DNA of 5,324 nucleotides, taken from assembly GCA_027485005.1 (NCBI GenBank), contig JAIXRX010000100.1:1-5324 (forward strand), given 5' to 3'. Each line of letters begins with the position of its first letter. Position 1 is the first letter of the stretch. The translations under genes and the position numbers were made by a program. This stretch comes from Alphaproteobacteria bacterium (lineage in GTDB: Bacteria > Pseudomonadota > Alphaproteobacteria > Rickettsiales > JAIXRX01). The notes beneath the pieces are model-generated. The model was given only the letters and a program-made list of their open reading frames with translations, ran no database searches and was not told where the DNA came from. Shown piece by piece: positions 1-4,959 of this stretch.

Positions 1-230
1 ATCGGCTCATAGCGCTTGGTCATTTTGGTGTGGCAGCCGCAAAACCAGCATAACTCTTTGCAAAAGGGCACATGCGCATAGGCCGAAATGGTGCTGTTTT
101 CGTCTAATGCCGACAGCCACTCGCGGTAGTCATCCGCCCCCACATGGGACGAAAAATGATGCGCGGTGGGGTAGCTGGTGTAGCGCGGGGCTTCCATGCC
201 CAGCCAGTGGGGAGTTTTTTCTTTTGTCAT
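1..230 (-). CDS. hemN: Oxygen-independent coproporphyrinogen III dehydrogenase HemN, 5' part (runs off left edge)
   Basis: HemN is a cytoplasmic radical-SAM enzyme. It oxidatively decarboxylates coproporphyrinogen III to protoporphyrinogen IX without O2, the anaerobic route in haem synthesis. The 76 visible residues carry the family's N-terminal PRYTSYPTA motif (residues 15-23), which precedes the barrel, and the cluster motif HVPFCKELCWFCGC (53-66). C57, C61 and C64 are the expected [4Fe-4S]/SAM ligands, and C66 is the extra cysteine typical of HemN. The ATG at 230 is the first possible start, because an in-frame TAG lies four codons upstream (240-242). No clear Shine-Dalgarno precedes it. 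An Fnr-type box and a matching -10 lie upstream, so the gene is probably induced at low oxygen. It lies downstream of the SPFH/DUF3592-like pair on the same strand but has its own promoter. The rest of the gene is outside the window. The CxxxCxxCxC motif makes this call firm; an HemW-like paralogue is less likely. Confidence 0.95.
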   Translation of the reverse strand, partial: MTKEKTPHWLGMEAPRYTSYPTAHHFSSHVGADDYREWLSALDENSTISAYAHVPFCKELCWFCGCHTKMTKRYEP

Positions 231-265
231 CGATGCACGCTAAATAAATGGCCTGAATGGGGCAC

Positions 266-271
266 ATGTTA
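266..271 (-). promoter_or_regulatory. Putative -10 element of the hemN promoter
   Basis: On the minus strand this reads TAACAT, a 4/6 match to TATAAT. It places the transcription start near 259, giving a leader of about 29 nt to the hemN ATG. No good -35 hexamer is present. Instead the Fnr-type box covers that position, as expected of an activator-dependent promoter. Confidence 0.5.
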
Positions 272-294
272 AGCGCAACTCTCATTTATCTGCT

Positions 295-308
295 TTGATG
301 CAAGTCAA
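295..308 (-). promoter_or_regulatory. Fnr/FixK-type binding site (anaerobox) upstream of hemN
   Basis: The sequence TTGATGCAAGTCAA matches the Fnr consensus TTGAT-N4-ATCAA at nine of ten specified bases. Its centre (301.5) lies about 42 bp upstream of the start site predicted from the -10 element at 266-271, the classic class II activator position. The only gene that could use it is hemN, because the neighbouring gene on the other side ends at 332 and points the same way. Fnr/FixK control of hemN is well known in proteobacteria. The site itself is read from the sequence, and its use is inferred. Confidence 0.8.
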
Positions 309-331
309 ATGGCGATGATGAAAGCGTTTTT

Positions 332-736
332 TTACTGGGTAACAGACAATAAAATCATAACAAAACAAAGCATCGCCGCGGAAGCGGCCATGGCCACAGG
401 AATCATCCAAAGGCTAATAAAATGGTTTTGTTTAACAATGGTGGAATCATGGTCTGCCACCAAAACATCCACTTCTTTGGGCTGCGTGTCTGCGGCGGCT
501 GTCATCGGGCGGTTAAGAATGAGGGGGATTTCCTTCTCATAAGACTTCCCTAAAGCGTCTTGATAGCTAATCAATGCGCGGCGTTTGCCTTCTGCTGCTT
601 GAGTGATTTCTTTAATAGATGCAGTAGTTTTGAACGCGCGAGAAACAAAATTTCTGCTTTTGCTATAAAGAAAATAAGCAGCACAAATTTCACCAAAGGT
701 AACAGCGCTGAGAACATAATAAATGATCGGATCCAT
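332..736 (-). CDS. Small two-helix membrane protein, DUF3592-like
   Basis: This 134-residue protein has an N-terminal membrane segment (about residues 4-24), a soluble middle of about 80 residues and a C-terminal membrane segment (about 109-131). The middle resembles the DUF3592 layout: ALISYQDALGKSYEKEIP (54-71) fits the family's 'vvrYtdadGr' strand region, and VDVLVADHDSTIVKQNHFISLW (89-110) fits its 'V.VlYdP..p..A......W' segment before the last helix. The match was made by eye and is moderate. No catalytic residues are visible and the function is unknown. AGGA at 744-747 sits 7 nt before the ATG. That ATG lies one nucleotide after the stop of the upstream SPFH gene, so the two are very likely co-transcribed and translationally coupled. 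The protein may be a partner of the SPFH protein in the inner membrane. No terminator is visible after its stop. Confidence 0.8.
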   Translation of the reverse strand: MDPIIYYVLSAVTFGEICAAYFLYSKSRNFVSRAFKTTASIKEITQAAEGKRRALISYQDALGKSYEKEIPLILNRPMTAAADTQPKEVDVLVADHDSTIVKQNHFISLWMIPVAMAASAAMLCFVMILLSVTQ

Positions 737-737
737 G

Positions 738-1580
738 TTATTTTCCTACGTTTAAGACAGGGTGAGATTCTTTGTCTGAGGTCATGACCACCAGCAGGCT
801 GTTGATGAGGTCTGCTTTTTTGTCGTTGGTGAAATTCACATTTCCTTTGGTTTCAAAATGGGCAATAACTTCGTCAATCATCGAAAGAGCATTTTCCACC
901 ATAAATTGGCGCGCTTGGAACAGTGCCGCCGCTTGCTGGCGCTTGAGCATTGCCATGGCAATTTCAGCAGAATAGGCCAGATGGCTGAGTTTGGTTTCTT
1001 CAATAATAATCCCAGCGACTGAAAGTTTTTCTTGCAGCACTTCTTTTAATTTTTGTGCAATTTCGTCGATATTGCCGCGCAACGAATGTTCGGTTTCGGA
1101 GTCATACGGGTAATGTGCTGCAAGGGCGCGAAGAGCGGTGTCGCTTTGGTTGGCCACAAAGTTTTTATAATTATCCACGTTAAAAGAAGCCTTGGCCGCA
1201 TCGGTCACTCGCCAAACAATCACGGCTGCGATCTCAATCGGGTTGCCGTTTTTGTCATTCACTTTGAGGTGGTCGGTCATGAAATTGATGAGTTTGAGGG
1301 GCACTAAATCTTTTTGAGAAAAAGGCAGCGTGAAAAGAAAACCGCTGCTTTTAATAGTGCCAACATATTCCCCAAAAAAGGTGATGACGCGCGCCTCATT
1401 GGGTTGCAGTGTGGTGAAGCCAGTGAGTGCAATAAACCCAATCACCCCTGCGGGTATCAGTGATAGCGGGAAGAATGCGAATGGAAAAATGAGCAAGCAA
1501 GCGACCACAGAGGCGAGCGCCAAAAGGAGGATGATAAAGCCATTTATGGTAAAAGCATCTTTGTCTTGAATAGATAACAT
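738..1580 (-). CDS. SPFH/band-7 domain membrane protein
   Basis: This 280-residue protein belongs to the SPFH (stomatin/prohibitin/flotillin/HflK) superfamily, whose members assemble into large membrane-bound rings or scaffolds. Two hydrophobic segments (about 14-34 and 36-55) anchor the N-terminus. The band-7 domain follows from about residue 56, with the recognisable stretches TLQPNEARVITFFGEYVGT (57-75), KVNDKNGNPIEIAAVIVWRV (106-125) and ETKLSHLAYSAEIAMAMLKRQQAAA (195-219). The last region continues into a helical or coiled segment. The tail HPVLNVGK is typical of a bacterial subgroup of about 280-300 residues, so the gene looks complete. AGAGGG at 1589-1594 lies 8 nt before the ATG and fixes the start. 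The next gene starts one nucleotide after the stop. The zinc-ribbon gene lies 72 nt upstream on the same strand and may share the transcript. The exact role is unknown. It lacks an NfeD partner, so it is not a standard slipin/NfeD pair. Confidence 0.9.
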   Translation of the reverse strand: MLSIQDKDAFTINGFIILLLALASVVACLLIFPFAFFPLSLIPAGVIGFIALTGFTTLQPNEARVITFFGEYVGTIKSSGFLFTLPFSQKDLVPLKLINFMTDHLKVNDKNGNPIEIAAVIVWRVTDAAKASFNVDNYKNFVANQSDTALRALAAHYPYDSETEHSLRGNIDEIAQKLKEVLQEKLSVAGIIIEETKLSHLAYSAEIAMAMLKRQQAAALFQARQFMVENALSMIDEVIAHFETKGNVNFTNDKKADLINSLLVVMTSDKESHPVLNVGK

Positions 1581-1652
1581 ACGAACGTCCCTCTGATAAA
1601 AGTGATGTGGCTGATTAGAGGAAAGCGCACCTTACTTATCAACCATTTTCAT

Positions 1653-2063
1653 CTACCACGCGTCAGGATCGATGGTGCGCTTAGATTTTGGTGTGTCATC
1701 TGTGGCAGAAACGTCTCGGGCGGGAGCGGGCTGAGCAGGAAAGGCGGGGGCGACAAAAAAAGCGTCTTGGCGGGCGTTGATGGCGGCAGTTTGCACTTCA
1801 ATCGCTGGCTTCATGCTTTCGACCGCGCGTAGTTCGGCCGCAATAATTGCCATGGTGGTTTGCCCCAGCGGGCTGCTTTGTTTAACCACAAAACTGCTGC
1901 CACAATAGCGGCATTCTACCGTTTTGCTGAGCATGCGCCACAGGCTGTATGGGATGCCGAAGGGAAAGGCCATCCACGCATAAAATTCAGTTTTGCCACT
2001 GCCGCGCTTTTTGAAACGCGGCTTTTCGTCGTAATGACATCTAGTGCAGATATATTTGGCCAT
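1653..2063 (-). CDS. Uncharacterised zinc-ribbon protein
   Basis: The protein is 136 residues from the chosen ATG. The N-terminal half is a treble-clef or ribbon-like module with a CxxC knuckle (C6, C9) and a second one (C51, C54), likely a Zn site. Between them is the hydrophobic segment YAWMAFPFGIPYSLWRML (28-45), which resembles the 'PGxxYSLWR' core of small bacterial zinc-ribbon membrane proteins of unknown function. The C-terminal part (about 95-136) is Ala/Pro-rich and probably disordered. The frame stays open upstream to a TTG at 2207, with an ATG at 2141. I prefer the ATG at 2063 because the zinc knuckle begins right after it, the longer starts run into the plus-strand riboswitch region, and a minus-strand promoter (2071-2098) would place the transcript start within a base or two of this ATG. 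No Shine-Dalgarno is seen at any candidate start. It precedes the SPFH gene by 72 nt. Its function is unknown. Confidence 0.75.
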   Translation of the reverse strand: MAKYICTRCHYDEKPRFKKRGSGKTEFYAWMAFPFGIPYSLWRMLSKTVECRYCGSSFVVKQSSPLGQTTMAIIAAELRAVESMKPAIEVQTAAINARQDAFFVAPAFPAQPAPARDVSATDDTPKSKRTIDPDAW

Positions 2064-2070
2064 GCGTATG

Positions 2071-2098
2071 ATGTTAGCATTAGCAGCGCGCTTTTCAA
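2071..2098 (-). promoter_or_regulatory. Putative promoter of the zinc-ribbon gene (leaderless)
   Basis: On the minus strand, TTGAAA (2093-2098, 5/6 match to the -35) and TAACAT (2071-2076, 4/6 match to the -10) are separated by 16 bp. The start site would fall near 2064, immediately beside the ATG at 2063. The mRNA would therefore have little or no leader, which fits the missing Shine-Dalgarno. The promoter is predicted from sequence only. Confidence 0.4.
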
Positions 2099-2106
2099 AT
2101 CTTTCA

Positions 2107-2135
2107 TTGACAGAAAGGGGTGGGGCTTTTAACAC
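2107..2135 (+). promoter_or_regulatory. Putative promoter of the Mn riboswitch/transporter transcript
   Basis: A perfect -35 hexamer TTGACA (2107-2112) is followed after 17 bp by TAACAC (2130-2135), a weak 3/6 -10. The predicted start is about 2142, directly before the first arm of the riboswitch at 2145. That placement is the main support. The -35 lies only 8 bp from the -35 of the opposing minus-strand promoter, so the two are back-to-back. Confidence 0.5.
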
Positions 2136-2144
2136 GCTCATTAT

Positions 2145-2278
2145 GTTTTTGGGGAGTAACCTTTTCTTCCGCGTGAAGAAAAAAAGCATCAACATACTTG
2201 CTGCCAAATGAGTTTGGATACAACGGCATGGTGCTTTTGAACATAGGCTAGGCCTACTGTTTTGGTGAGACCAACGAC
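2145..2278 (+). ncRNA. yybP-ykoY family manganese riboswitch (aptamer)
   Basis: This leader RNA carries the hallmarks of the yybP-ykoY Mn2+ riboswitch: the conserved GGGGAGUA at 2151-2158, ACAUA sequences at 2192-2196 and 2241-2245, and the closing GAGACC at 2267-2272. The arms pair as expected. P1 joins 2145-2152 to 2271-2278 (UUGG/CCAA core plus weaker outer pairs). A hairpin spans 2162-2182 (CUUC/GAAG extended by U-A pairs). GCAUCA 2186-2191 pairs with UGGUGC 2229-2234 and encloses a CCAAA/UUUGG hairpin (2204-2217). UAGGC 2244-2248 pairs with GCCUA 2252-2256. Known members bind Mn2+ and switch on Mn export genes, and the next gene is a TMEM165/UPF0016 transporter, a common partner. The identification was made by eye without a covariance search. 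The boundaries are approximate. Confidence 0.88.
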
Positions 2279-2323
2279 CAATAAGCCATCCAACGGGTTG
2301 GGGCGGGCTTGTTCGTCGTTTGG
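2271..2323 (+). promoter_or_regulatory. Alternative hairpin competing with riboswitch P1 (candidate expression platform)
   Basis: The 3' arm of P1 (CCAACGAC, 2271-2278) can instead pair with GUCGUU plus GG (2315-2323, one bulged U). The stem continues, after a C-C mismatch, with AAUAAGCC 2280-2287 against GGCUUGUU 2306-2313, and has a small CCAA/UUGG hairpin at its tip (2290-2301). P1 and this long stem exclude each other, as expected of a switch. The stem is not followed by a clean U-run. A T7 tract lies further on, at 2349-2355, so whether control is by termination or translation cannot be told. Confidence 0.55.
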
Positions 2324-2355
2324 TTATTCACACGCCCTGTCCCACGAGTTTTTTT

Positions 2356-2928
2356 ATGGCATTTGACGCACTTATTTCTTCAACCTCCTTGGTGGCTGTG
2401 GCCGAAATTGGGGACAAAACCCAACTGCTTTCCTTTATGTTGGCGGCACGCTACCGCAAGGCATGGCCGATTATTGCGGGCATTCTAGTGGCCACTTTGC
2501 TCAATCATGCCATGGCGGCGTGGGTAGGGCACTGGATTGGCAATATGTTTGAAGCGAGCTGGGTGAAGCTAGCCATTTCCCTGAGTTTTGTGGTGATTGG
2601 CCTATGGACGCTGATTCCTGACAAGGCGGACGAGCTAGAAGAAGATGTGGGTAGCTGGGGGGCATTTTGGGCAAGTGCTGGCTTGTTTTTTGTGGCGGAA
2701 ATGGGTGACAAAACGCAGCTAGCCACCGTGGCGCTCGGCGCACAATATGATGCTATCACCATGGTGGTCATCGGCACCACGCTGGGCATGTTAATCGCGA
2801 ATATCCCAGCCGTGCTTGTGGGCGAAAAACTATTGCAGCGCATGCCGCTGGATAGAATTCGCCAAATTGCAGCGGCGCTGTTTGTTGGCTTTGGCCTGTG
2901 GGGTGTGGCGCAATATTTTATGGCGTAG
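2356..2928 (+). CDS. TMEM165/GDT1 (UPF0016) family transporter, probable Mn2+ exporter
   Basis: This is a 190-residue inner-membrane protein of the UPF0016/TMEM165/GDT1 cation family. Characterised bacterial members, such as Vibrio MneA and cyanobacterial Mnx, export Mn2+. The protein is an internal duplication. Each half carries the signature E-x-G-D-K-T, EIGDKT (17-22) and EMGDKT (115-120), whose acidic residues line the ion site. There are about three membrane helices per half, joined by an acidic loop (DKADELEEDVG, 89-99). The full length is typical. The frame is open upstream to a TTG at 2320. I use the ATG at 2356 because it puts EIGDKT at the usual distance from the N-terminus. The ribosome site is weak (GAG at 2346-2348, then seven T). 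The long structured leader is a manganese riboswitch, which strongly supports Mn2+ as substrate and Mn2+-induced expression. Ca2+/H+ exchange, known for eukaryotic relatives, is an alternative. Confidence 0.93.
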   Translation: MAFDALISSTSLVAVAEIGDKTQLLSFMLAARYRKAWPIIAGILVATLLNHAMAAWVGHWIGNMFEASWVKLAISLSFVVIGLWTLIPDKADELEEDVGSWGAFWASAGLFFVAEMGDKTQLATVALGAQYDAITMVVIGTTLGMLIANIPAVLVGEKLLQRMPLDRIRQIAAALFVGFGLWGVAQYFMA

Positions 2929-2961
2929 CGCATTTGTTTAGAAGTGTGGCCATGTTTTATG

Positions 2962-2967
2962 TATAAT
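2962..2967 (+). promoter_or_regulatory. Consensus -10 element just upstream of the DUF1275 gene
   Basis: A perfect TATAAT lies 7 bp before the ATG at 2975. The predicted start site is therefore at or next to the A of the start codon, which would make a leaderless mRNA. The upstream -35 is poor (TTAGAA at 2938-2943, 18-bp spacing). No Shine-Dalgarno is present before the ATG, which agrees with leaderless initiation. Confidence 0.5.
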
Positions 2968-2974
2968 CACTTAC

Positions 2975-3730
2975 ATGGCTCGACATTATATCCGCACCCT
3001 CACCGCGACACATCGCACCAATGCTTCCAACCTGCATTTGGGCGTGGTGTTGGCGTTTGTGGCAGGGGCGATAAATGCGGGCGGGTTCATGGCCATTCAT
3101 CGCTACACCTCGCACATGACGGGCGTGCTTTCCGAATTAGCGGATTATGTGGCGCTGCATCAGTGGCATGCGGCCATGGTGATTACGGGCTTTTTACTTG
3201 CGTTTGTGTTGGGTTCGACCGTCTGCACGCTGTTGATACGCTTCGCACGGGCGCGCCATTTCACCAGCGAGTTTGCCTATGCGCTATTGCTAGAAGCGCT
3301 GCTTTTGCTGCTCTTTGGCCTGATTGCGGCGGTTAGTTTACTCAAAGGATTTGAACTCACTTTCAATGCCACCATTGGCTTGCTAAGTTTTATTATGGGG
3401 CTGCAAAACGCGATGGTGACTAAGATTTCTCATGGTGAGATTCGCTCCACCCATGTGACGGGGATGTTTACCGACATTGGCATTGAGCTAGGAAAATATA
3501 TTTATGAACATGTGGACCCACTGTCTGAGCAGCGTTTTCATGGCAGCCGTTTATGGATGAATGTGTATATTATTGGCTCGTTTTTTATCGGTGGCGTGCT
3601 TGGCGCGTTGGCTTTCCAGCGTTTTGGTTTTTCGAGCGTAATACCGCTGGCGTTGCTTTTATTGCTCATGGCTGCCGTGCCGCTGATTGAAGATATGTCG
3701 CGGCGTTCAGCGCTTCAGCAAAAAACATAG
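2975..3730 (+). CDS. DUF1275 (YoaK-family) integral membrane protein
   Basis: This 251-residue protein has about six membrane helices (near 22-42, 66-90, 103-125, 131-150, 194-215 and 221-238). It matches DUF1275 by two repeated signatures. The first is GAINAGGFMAIHRYTSHMTGVLSELAD (31-57), the family's 'G.lda.gf......f.ThmTGn' motif. The second is GLQNAMVTKISHGEIRSTHVTGMFTDIG (142-169), the second-half 'G.qna......g...rtt.vTG...d.g' motif. The length is normal for the family and the gene looks intact. The biochemical function of DUF1275 is not established; transport has been suggested only from its membrane topology. The ATG lies right after a TATAAT box with no Shine-Dalgarno, so initiation may be leaderless. 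It opens a tight three-gene group: its stop codon (3728-3730) overlaps the ribosome site of the next gene, and marC follows. Confidence 0.92.
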   Translation: MARHYIRTLTATHRTNASNLHLGVVLAFVAGAINAGGFMAIHRYTSHMTGVLSELADYVALHQWHAAMVITGFLLAFVLGSTVCTLLIRFARARHFTSEFAYALLLEALLLLLFGLIAAVSLLKGFELTFNATIGLLSFIMGLQNAMVTKISHGEIRSTHVTGMFTDIGIELGKYIYEHVDPLSEQRFHGSRLWMNVYIIGSFFIGGVLGALAFQRFGFSSVIPLALLLLLMAAVPLIEDMSRRSALQQKT

Positions 3731-3738
3731 GAGAAAAC

Positions 3739-4125
3739 ATGCCTCTTTATCGTCTCTCGCAAGTTATTTTAGCATTAACGGCATGTGCTGCTGGGGTTAT
3801 TGTGCTTGAGAATATGACCTTATCGCTTGAGTCATTTCTCTTATGGTTATGGCTGATAAGTCCTCAGATTTGTTTGCTAAATACATTGCTAAATGTGCCA
3901 CAAGACAAACTTGGCTGGTGGATTATTTCACTTCAGATGTTTTTAGGGCTGTATTCAACATACATATATTATGATTTATTTTATATTAATATCGATGCTC
4001 TAAATGGTTTGTTGTTTGTATTGATTCCCCTCTATCAACTTCTATTATTCATAGCTATTGGAACGTTATTTAACGTGACTCAATTGATTCAGGCGCTATA
4101 CAAAAAATTAAGCACACGGCAGTAA
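3739..4125 (+). CDS. Small four-helix membrane protein of unknown function
   Basis: I do not recognise this 128-residue protein. It is very hydrophobic, with about four membrane helices (near 5-25, 31-51, 58-78 and 88-111), many Leu, Ile, Trp and Tyr residues, and a short basic C-terminus (YKKLSTRQ). No Cys/His metal motif or catalytic signature is visible. It is clearly a real gene: AGGAG (3729-3733) lies 5 nt before the ATG, the upstream stop overlaps that site, and marC starts 14 nt after its stop. Codon use is visibly more A+T-rich than in its neighbours (TTA, TTG, ATT and TAT are common). This suggests recent acquisition, weak selection or low expression. It may be an accessory subunit of one of the flanking membrane proteins, but nothing in the sequence proves that. 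Confidence 0.8.
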   Translation: MPLYRLSQVILALTACAAGVIVLENMTLSLESFLLWLWLISPQICLLNTLLNVPQDKLGWWIISLQMFLGLYSTYIYYDLFYINIDALNGLLFVLIPLYQLLLFIAIGTLFNVTQLIQALYKKLSTRQ

Positions 4126-4139
4126 TCAAAGGACGCATC

Positions 4140-4763
4140 ATGGATTTAGCATTTTTGAAAGACGCATTAGCCACCTTGTTTGTGGTGATTGACCCACCAG
4201 GGTTGTTGCCGATTTTCTTGACGCTGACGGCGTCAATGAGTGAAGCCGCGCGCCGCAAAATTGCCAATAAATCAGTGATCATTGCATGGTGCATTCTGGC
4301 GGCTTCTACGCTCGCGGGGGCACCACTGCTGGAAGTGTTGGGCATCAGCATTCCTGCTTTCCGCATCGCAGGTGGTTTGATGCTATTTTACATTGCGTGG
4401 GAAATGATTTTCAGCAAACGCGAACAACGCAAAGCCAGTACCGCGGAAGCGAGTATCGAGCATGACCACAGCAGTAATATTGCGGTGTTTCCACTGGCCA
4501 TCCCGATGATTGCGGGGCCGGGTGCCATGACCGCGACGATTCTTTTGGCCAGCAAAACAGGCGGCGACCCTGTGAATTACGCGATTATGCTGGCGGTTTT
4601 GGCCGTGGTGGTGGCGTGCTGCTGGCTGGTGTTTCGCCTGTCTGGCCCGATTGATAAGCTCATGGGCTTTACTGGCCGTGTGATTCTGGAACGCTTGCTG
4701 GGCGTGCTGCTGGCGGCTTTAGCCGTGCAGATTATCGGCGACGGCATTGTGGCGTTTGTGTAG
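4140..4763 (+). CDS. MarC-family (UPF0056/NAAT) integral membrane protein
   Basis: This 207-residue inner-membrane protein has about six helices, the usual MarC/YchE/YhgN length and topology. Signatures are DPPGLLPIFLTLT (18-30) in the first helix and IPMIAGPGAMTATI (121-134) starting the second half, the family's internal repeat. A hydrophilic loop rich in Lys, Glu and His (93-111) links the halves. AAAGGA (4128-4133) lies 6 nt before the ATG. The MarC name comes from the mar locus of E. coli, but a role in drug resistance has not held up. One archaeal relative, SnatA, transports glycine and alanine, so a neutral amino-acid transporter is possible. That would fit the alanine dehydrogenase gene next along, but the two are separated by a 244-nt spacer with terminators. 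It is the last gene of the DUF1275 operon. Confidence 0.93.
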   Translation: MDLAFLKDALATLFVVIDPPGLLPIFLTLTASMSEAARRKIANKSVIIAWCILAASTLAGAPLLEVLGISIPAFRIAGGLMLFYIAWEMIFSKREQRKASTAEASIEHDHSSNIAVFPLAIPMIAGPGAMTATILLASKTGGDPVNYAIMLAVLAVVVACCWLVFRLSGPIDKLMGFTGRVILERLLGVLLAALAVQIIGDGIVAFV

Positions 4764-4785
4764 GGTTTTTGCGTTTTCCTCCCTT

Positions 4786-4803
4786 CGCGCCTCCTTGCGC
4801 TCA
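4786..4803 (+). repeat. GCGC-armed repeat unit A
   Basis: The unit reads CGCGCCTCCTTGCGCTCA. It is a small dyad (GCGC 4787-4790 with GCGC 4797-4800) around a pyrimidine-rich loop, ending in CTCA. Two related units follow at 4863 and 4906. The function is unknown. It resembles REP-type intergenic repeats only in general style. Confidence 0.55.
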
Positions 4804-4817
4804 GATGAGGATAGCTC

Positions 4818-4845
4818 AAGGCTGTGTCGGCCTACTGGCCTTTTT
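4818..4845 (+). terminator. Terminator-like hairpin after marC
   Basis: AAGGC (4818-4822) pairs with GCCTT (4838-4842), extended by two wobble pairs. The run of T continues to 4845. A smaller alternative hairpin, GGCC-TACT-GGCC (4829-4840), ends at the same T5 tract. It lies about 55-80 nt past the marC stop and probably ends the DUF1275-marC transcript. The stem is modest. Confidence 0.5.
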
Positions 4846-4862
4846 ATGTTTGCGCCCGCTAT

Positions 4863-4880
4863 CGGCGCTCCTGCGCCTCA
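4863..4880 (+). repeat. GCGC-armed repeat unit B
   Basis: The unit reads CGGCGCTCCTGCGCCTCA. It forms a perfect 5-bp stem GGCGC/GCGCC (4864-4868, 4873-4877) with a TCCT loop. The same GCGCC can alternatively pair with GGCGC at 4884-4888, and CCTCA (4876-4880) with TGAGG at 4894-4898, so the block has several competing folds. Confidence 0.55.
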
Positions 4881-4905
4881 CATGGCGCGGTGCTGAGGGC
4901 TCGTT

Positions 4906-4921
4906 CGCGCTTCTGCGCTCA
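4906..4921 (+). repeat. GCGC-armed repeat unit C
   Basis: The unit reads CGCGCTTCTGCGCTCA. It is a 4-bp GCGC/GCGC stem (4907-4910, 4915-4918) with a TTCT loop, followed by AGATAGG. Unit A is followed by the similar GATGAGGATAG, so the similarity extends past the core. Confidence 0.55.
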
Positions 4922-4931
4922 AGATAGGCAT

Positions 4932-4959
4932 AAAAAACCTTGCCAGTTGGCAGGATTTT
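4932..4959. terminator. Bidirectional terminator-like hairpin upstream of ald
   Basis: The stem is CC-(T)-TGCC / GGCA-GG (4938-4944 with 4949-4954, loop AGTT). It is flanked by A6 on the left (4932-4937) and ATTTT on the right. Read on the minus strand it ends in T6, a good intrinsic terminator shape; on the plus strand the tail is weaker. It may back up the marC terminator, or sit in the ald leader if ald transcription starts upstream. Confidence 0.45.

Noticed and set aside
2064..2207. Longer N-terminus of the zinc-ribbon protein (TTG at 2207 or ATG at 2141)
   Set aside because: The extra residues come largely from the strand opposite the riboswitch and its promoter, no Shine-Dalgarno supports either start, and the zinc knuckle begins right after the ATG at 2063.
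2280..2323. Classical Rho-independent terminator in the riboswitch leader
   Set aside because: The stem is good, but the bases after it (GUUCGUCGUUUGG) are not a U-tract, so I list it only as an alternative hairpin.
2320..2355. TTG at 2320 as start of the Mn transporter
   Set aside because: It is a rare start codon without a Shine-Dalgarno and adds 12 non-family residues before a standard-length protein that begins at the ATG at 2356.
2505..2933. Minus-strand open frame opposite the Mn transporter gene
   Set aside because: The plus strand encodes an unmistakable UPF0016 protein. The antisense translation has no family features.
4786..4921. CRISPR array
   Set aside because: Only three short imperfect units are present, with unequal spacing and internal dyads, and no cas gene is in view.
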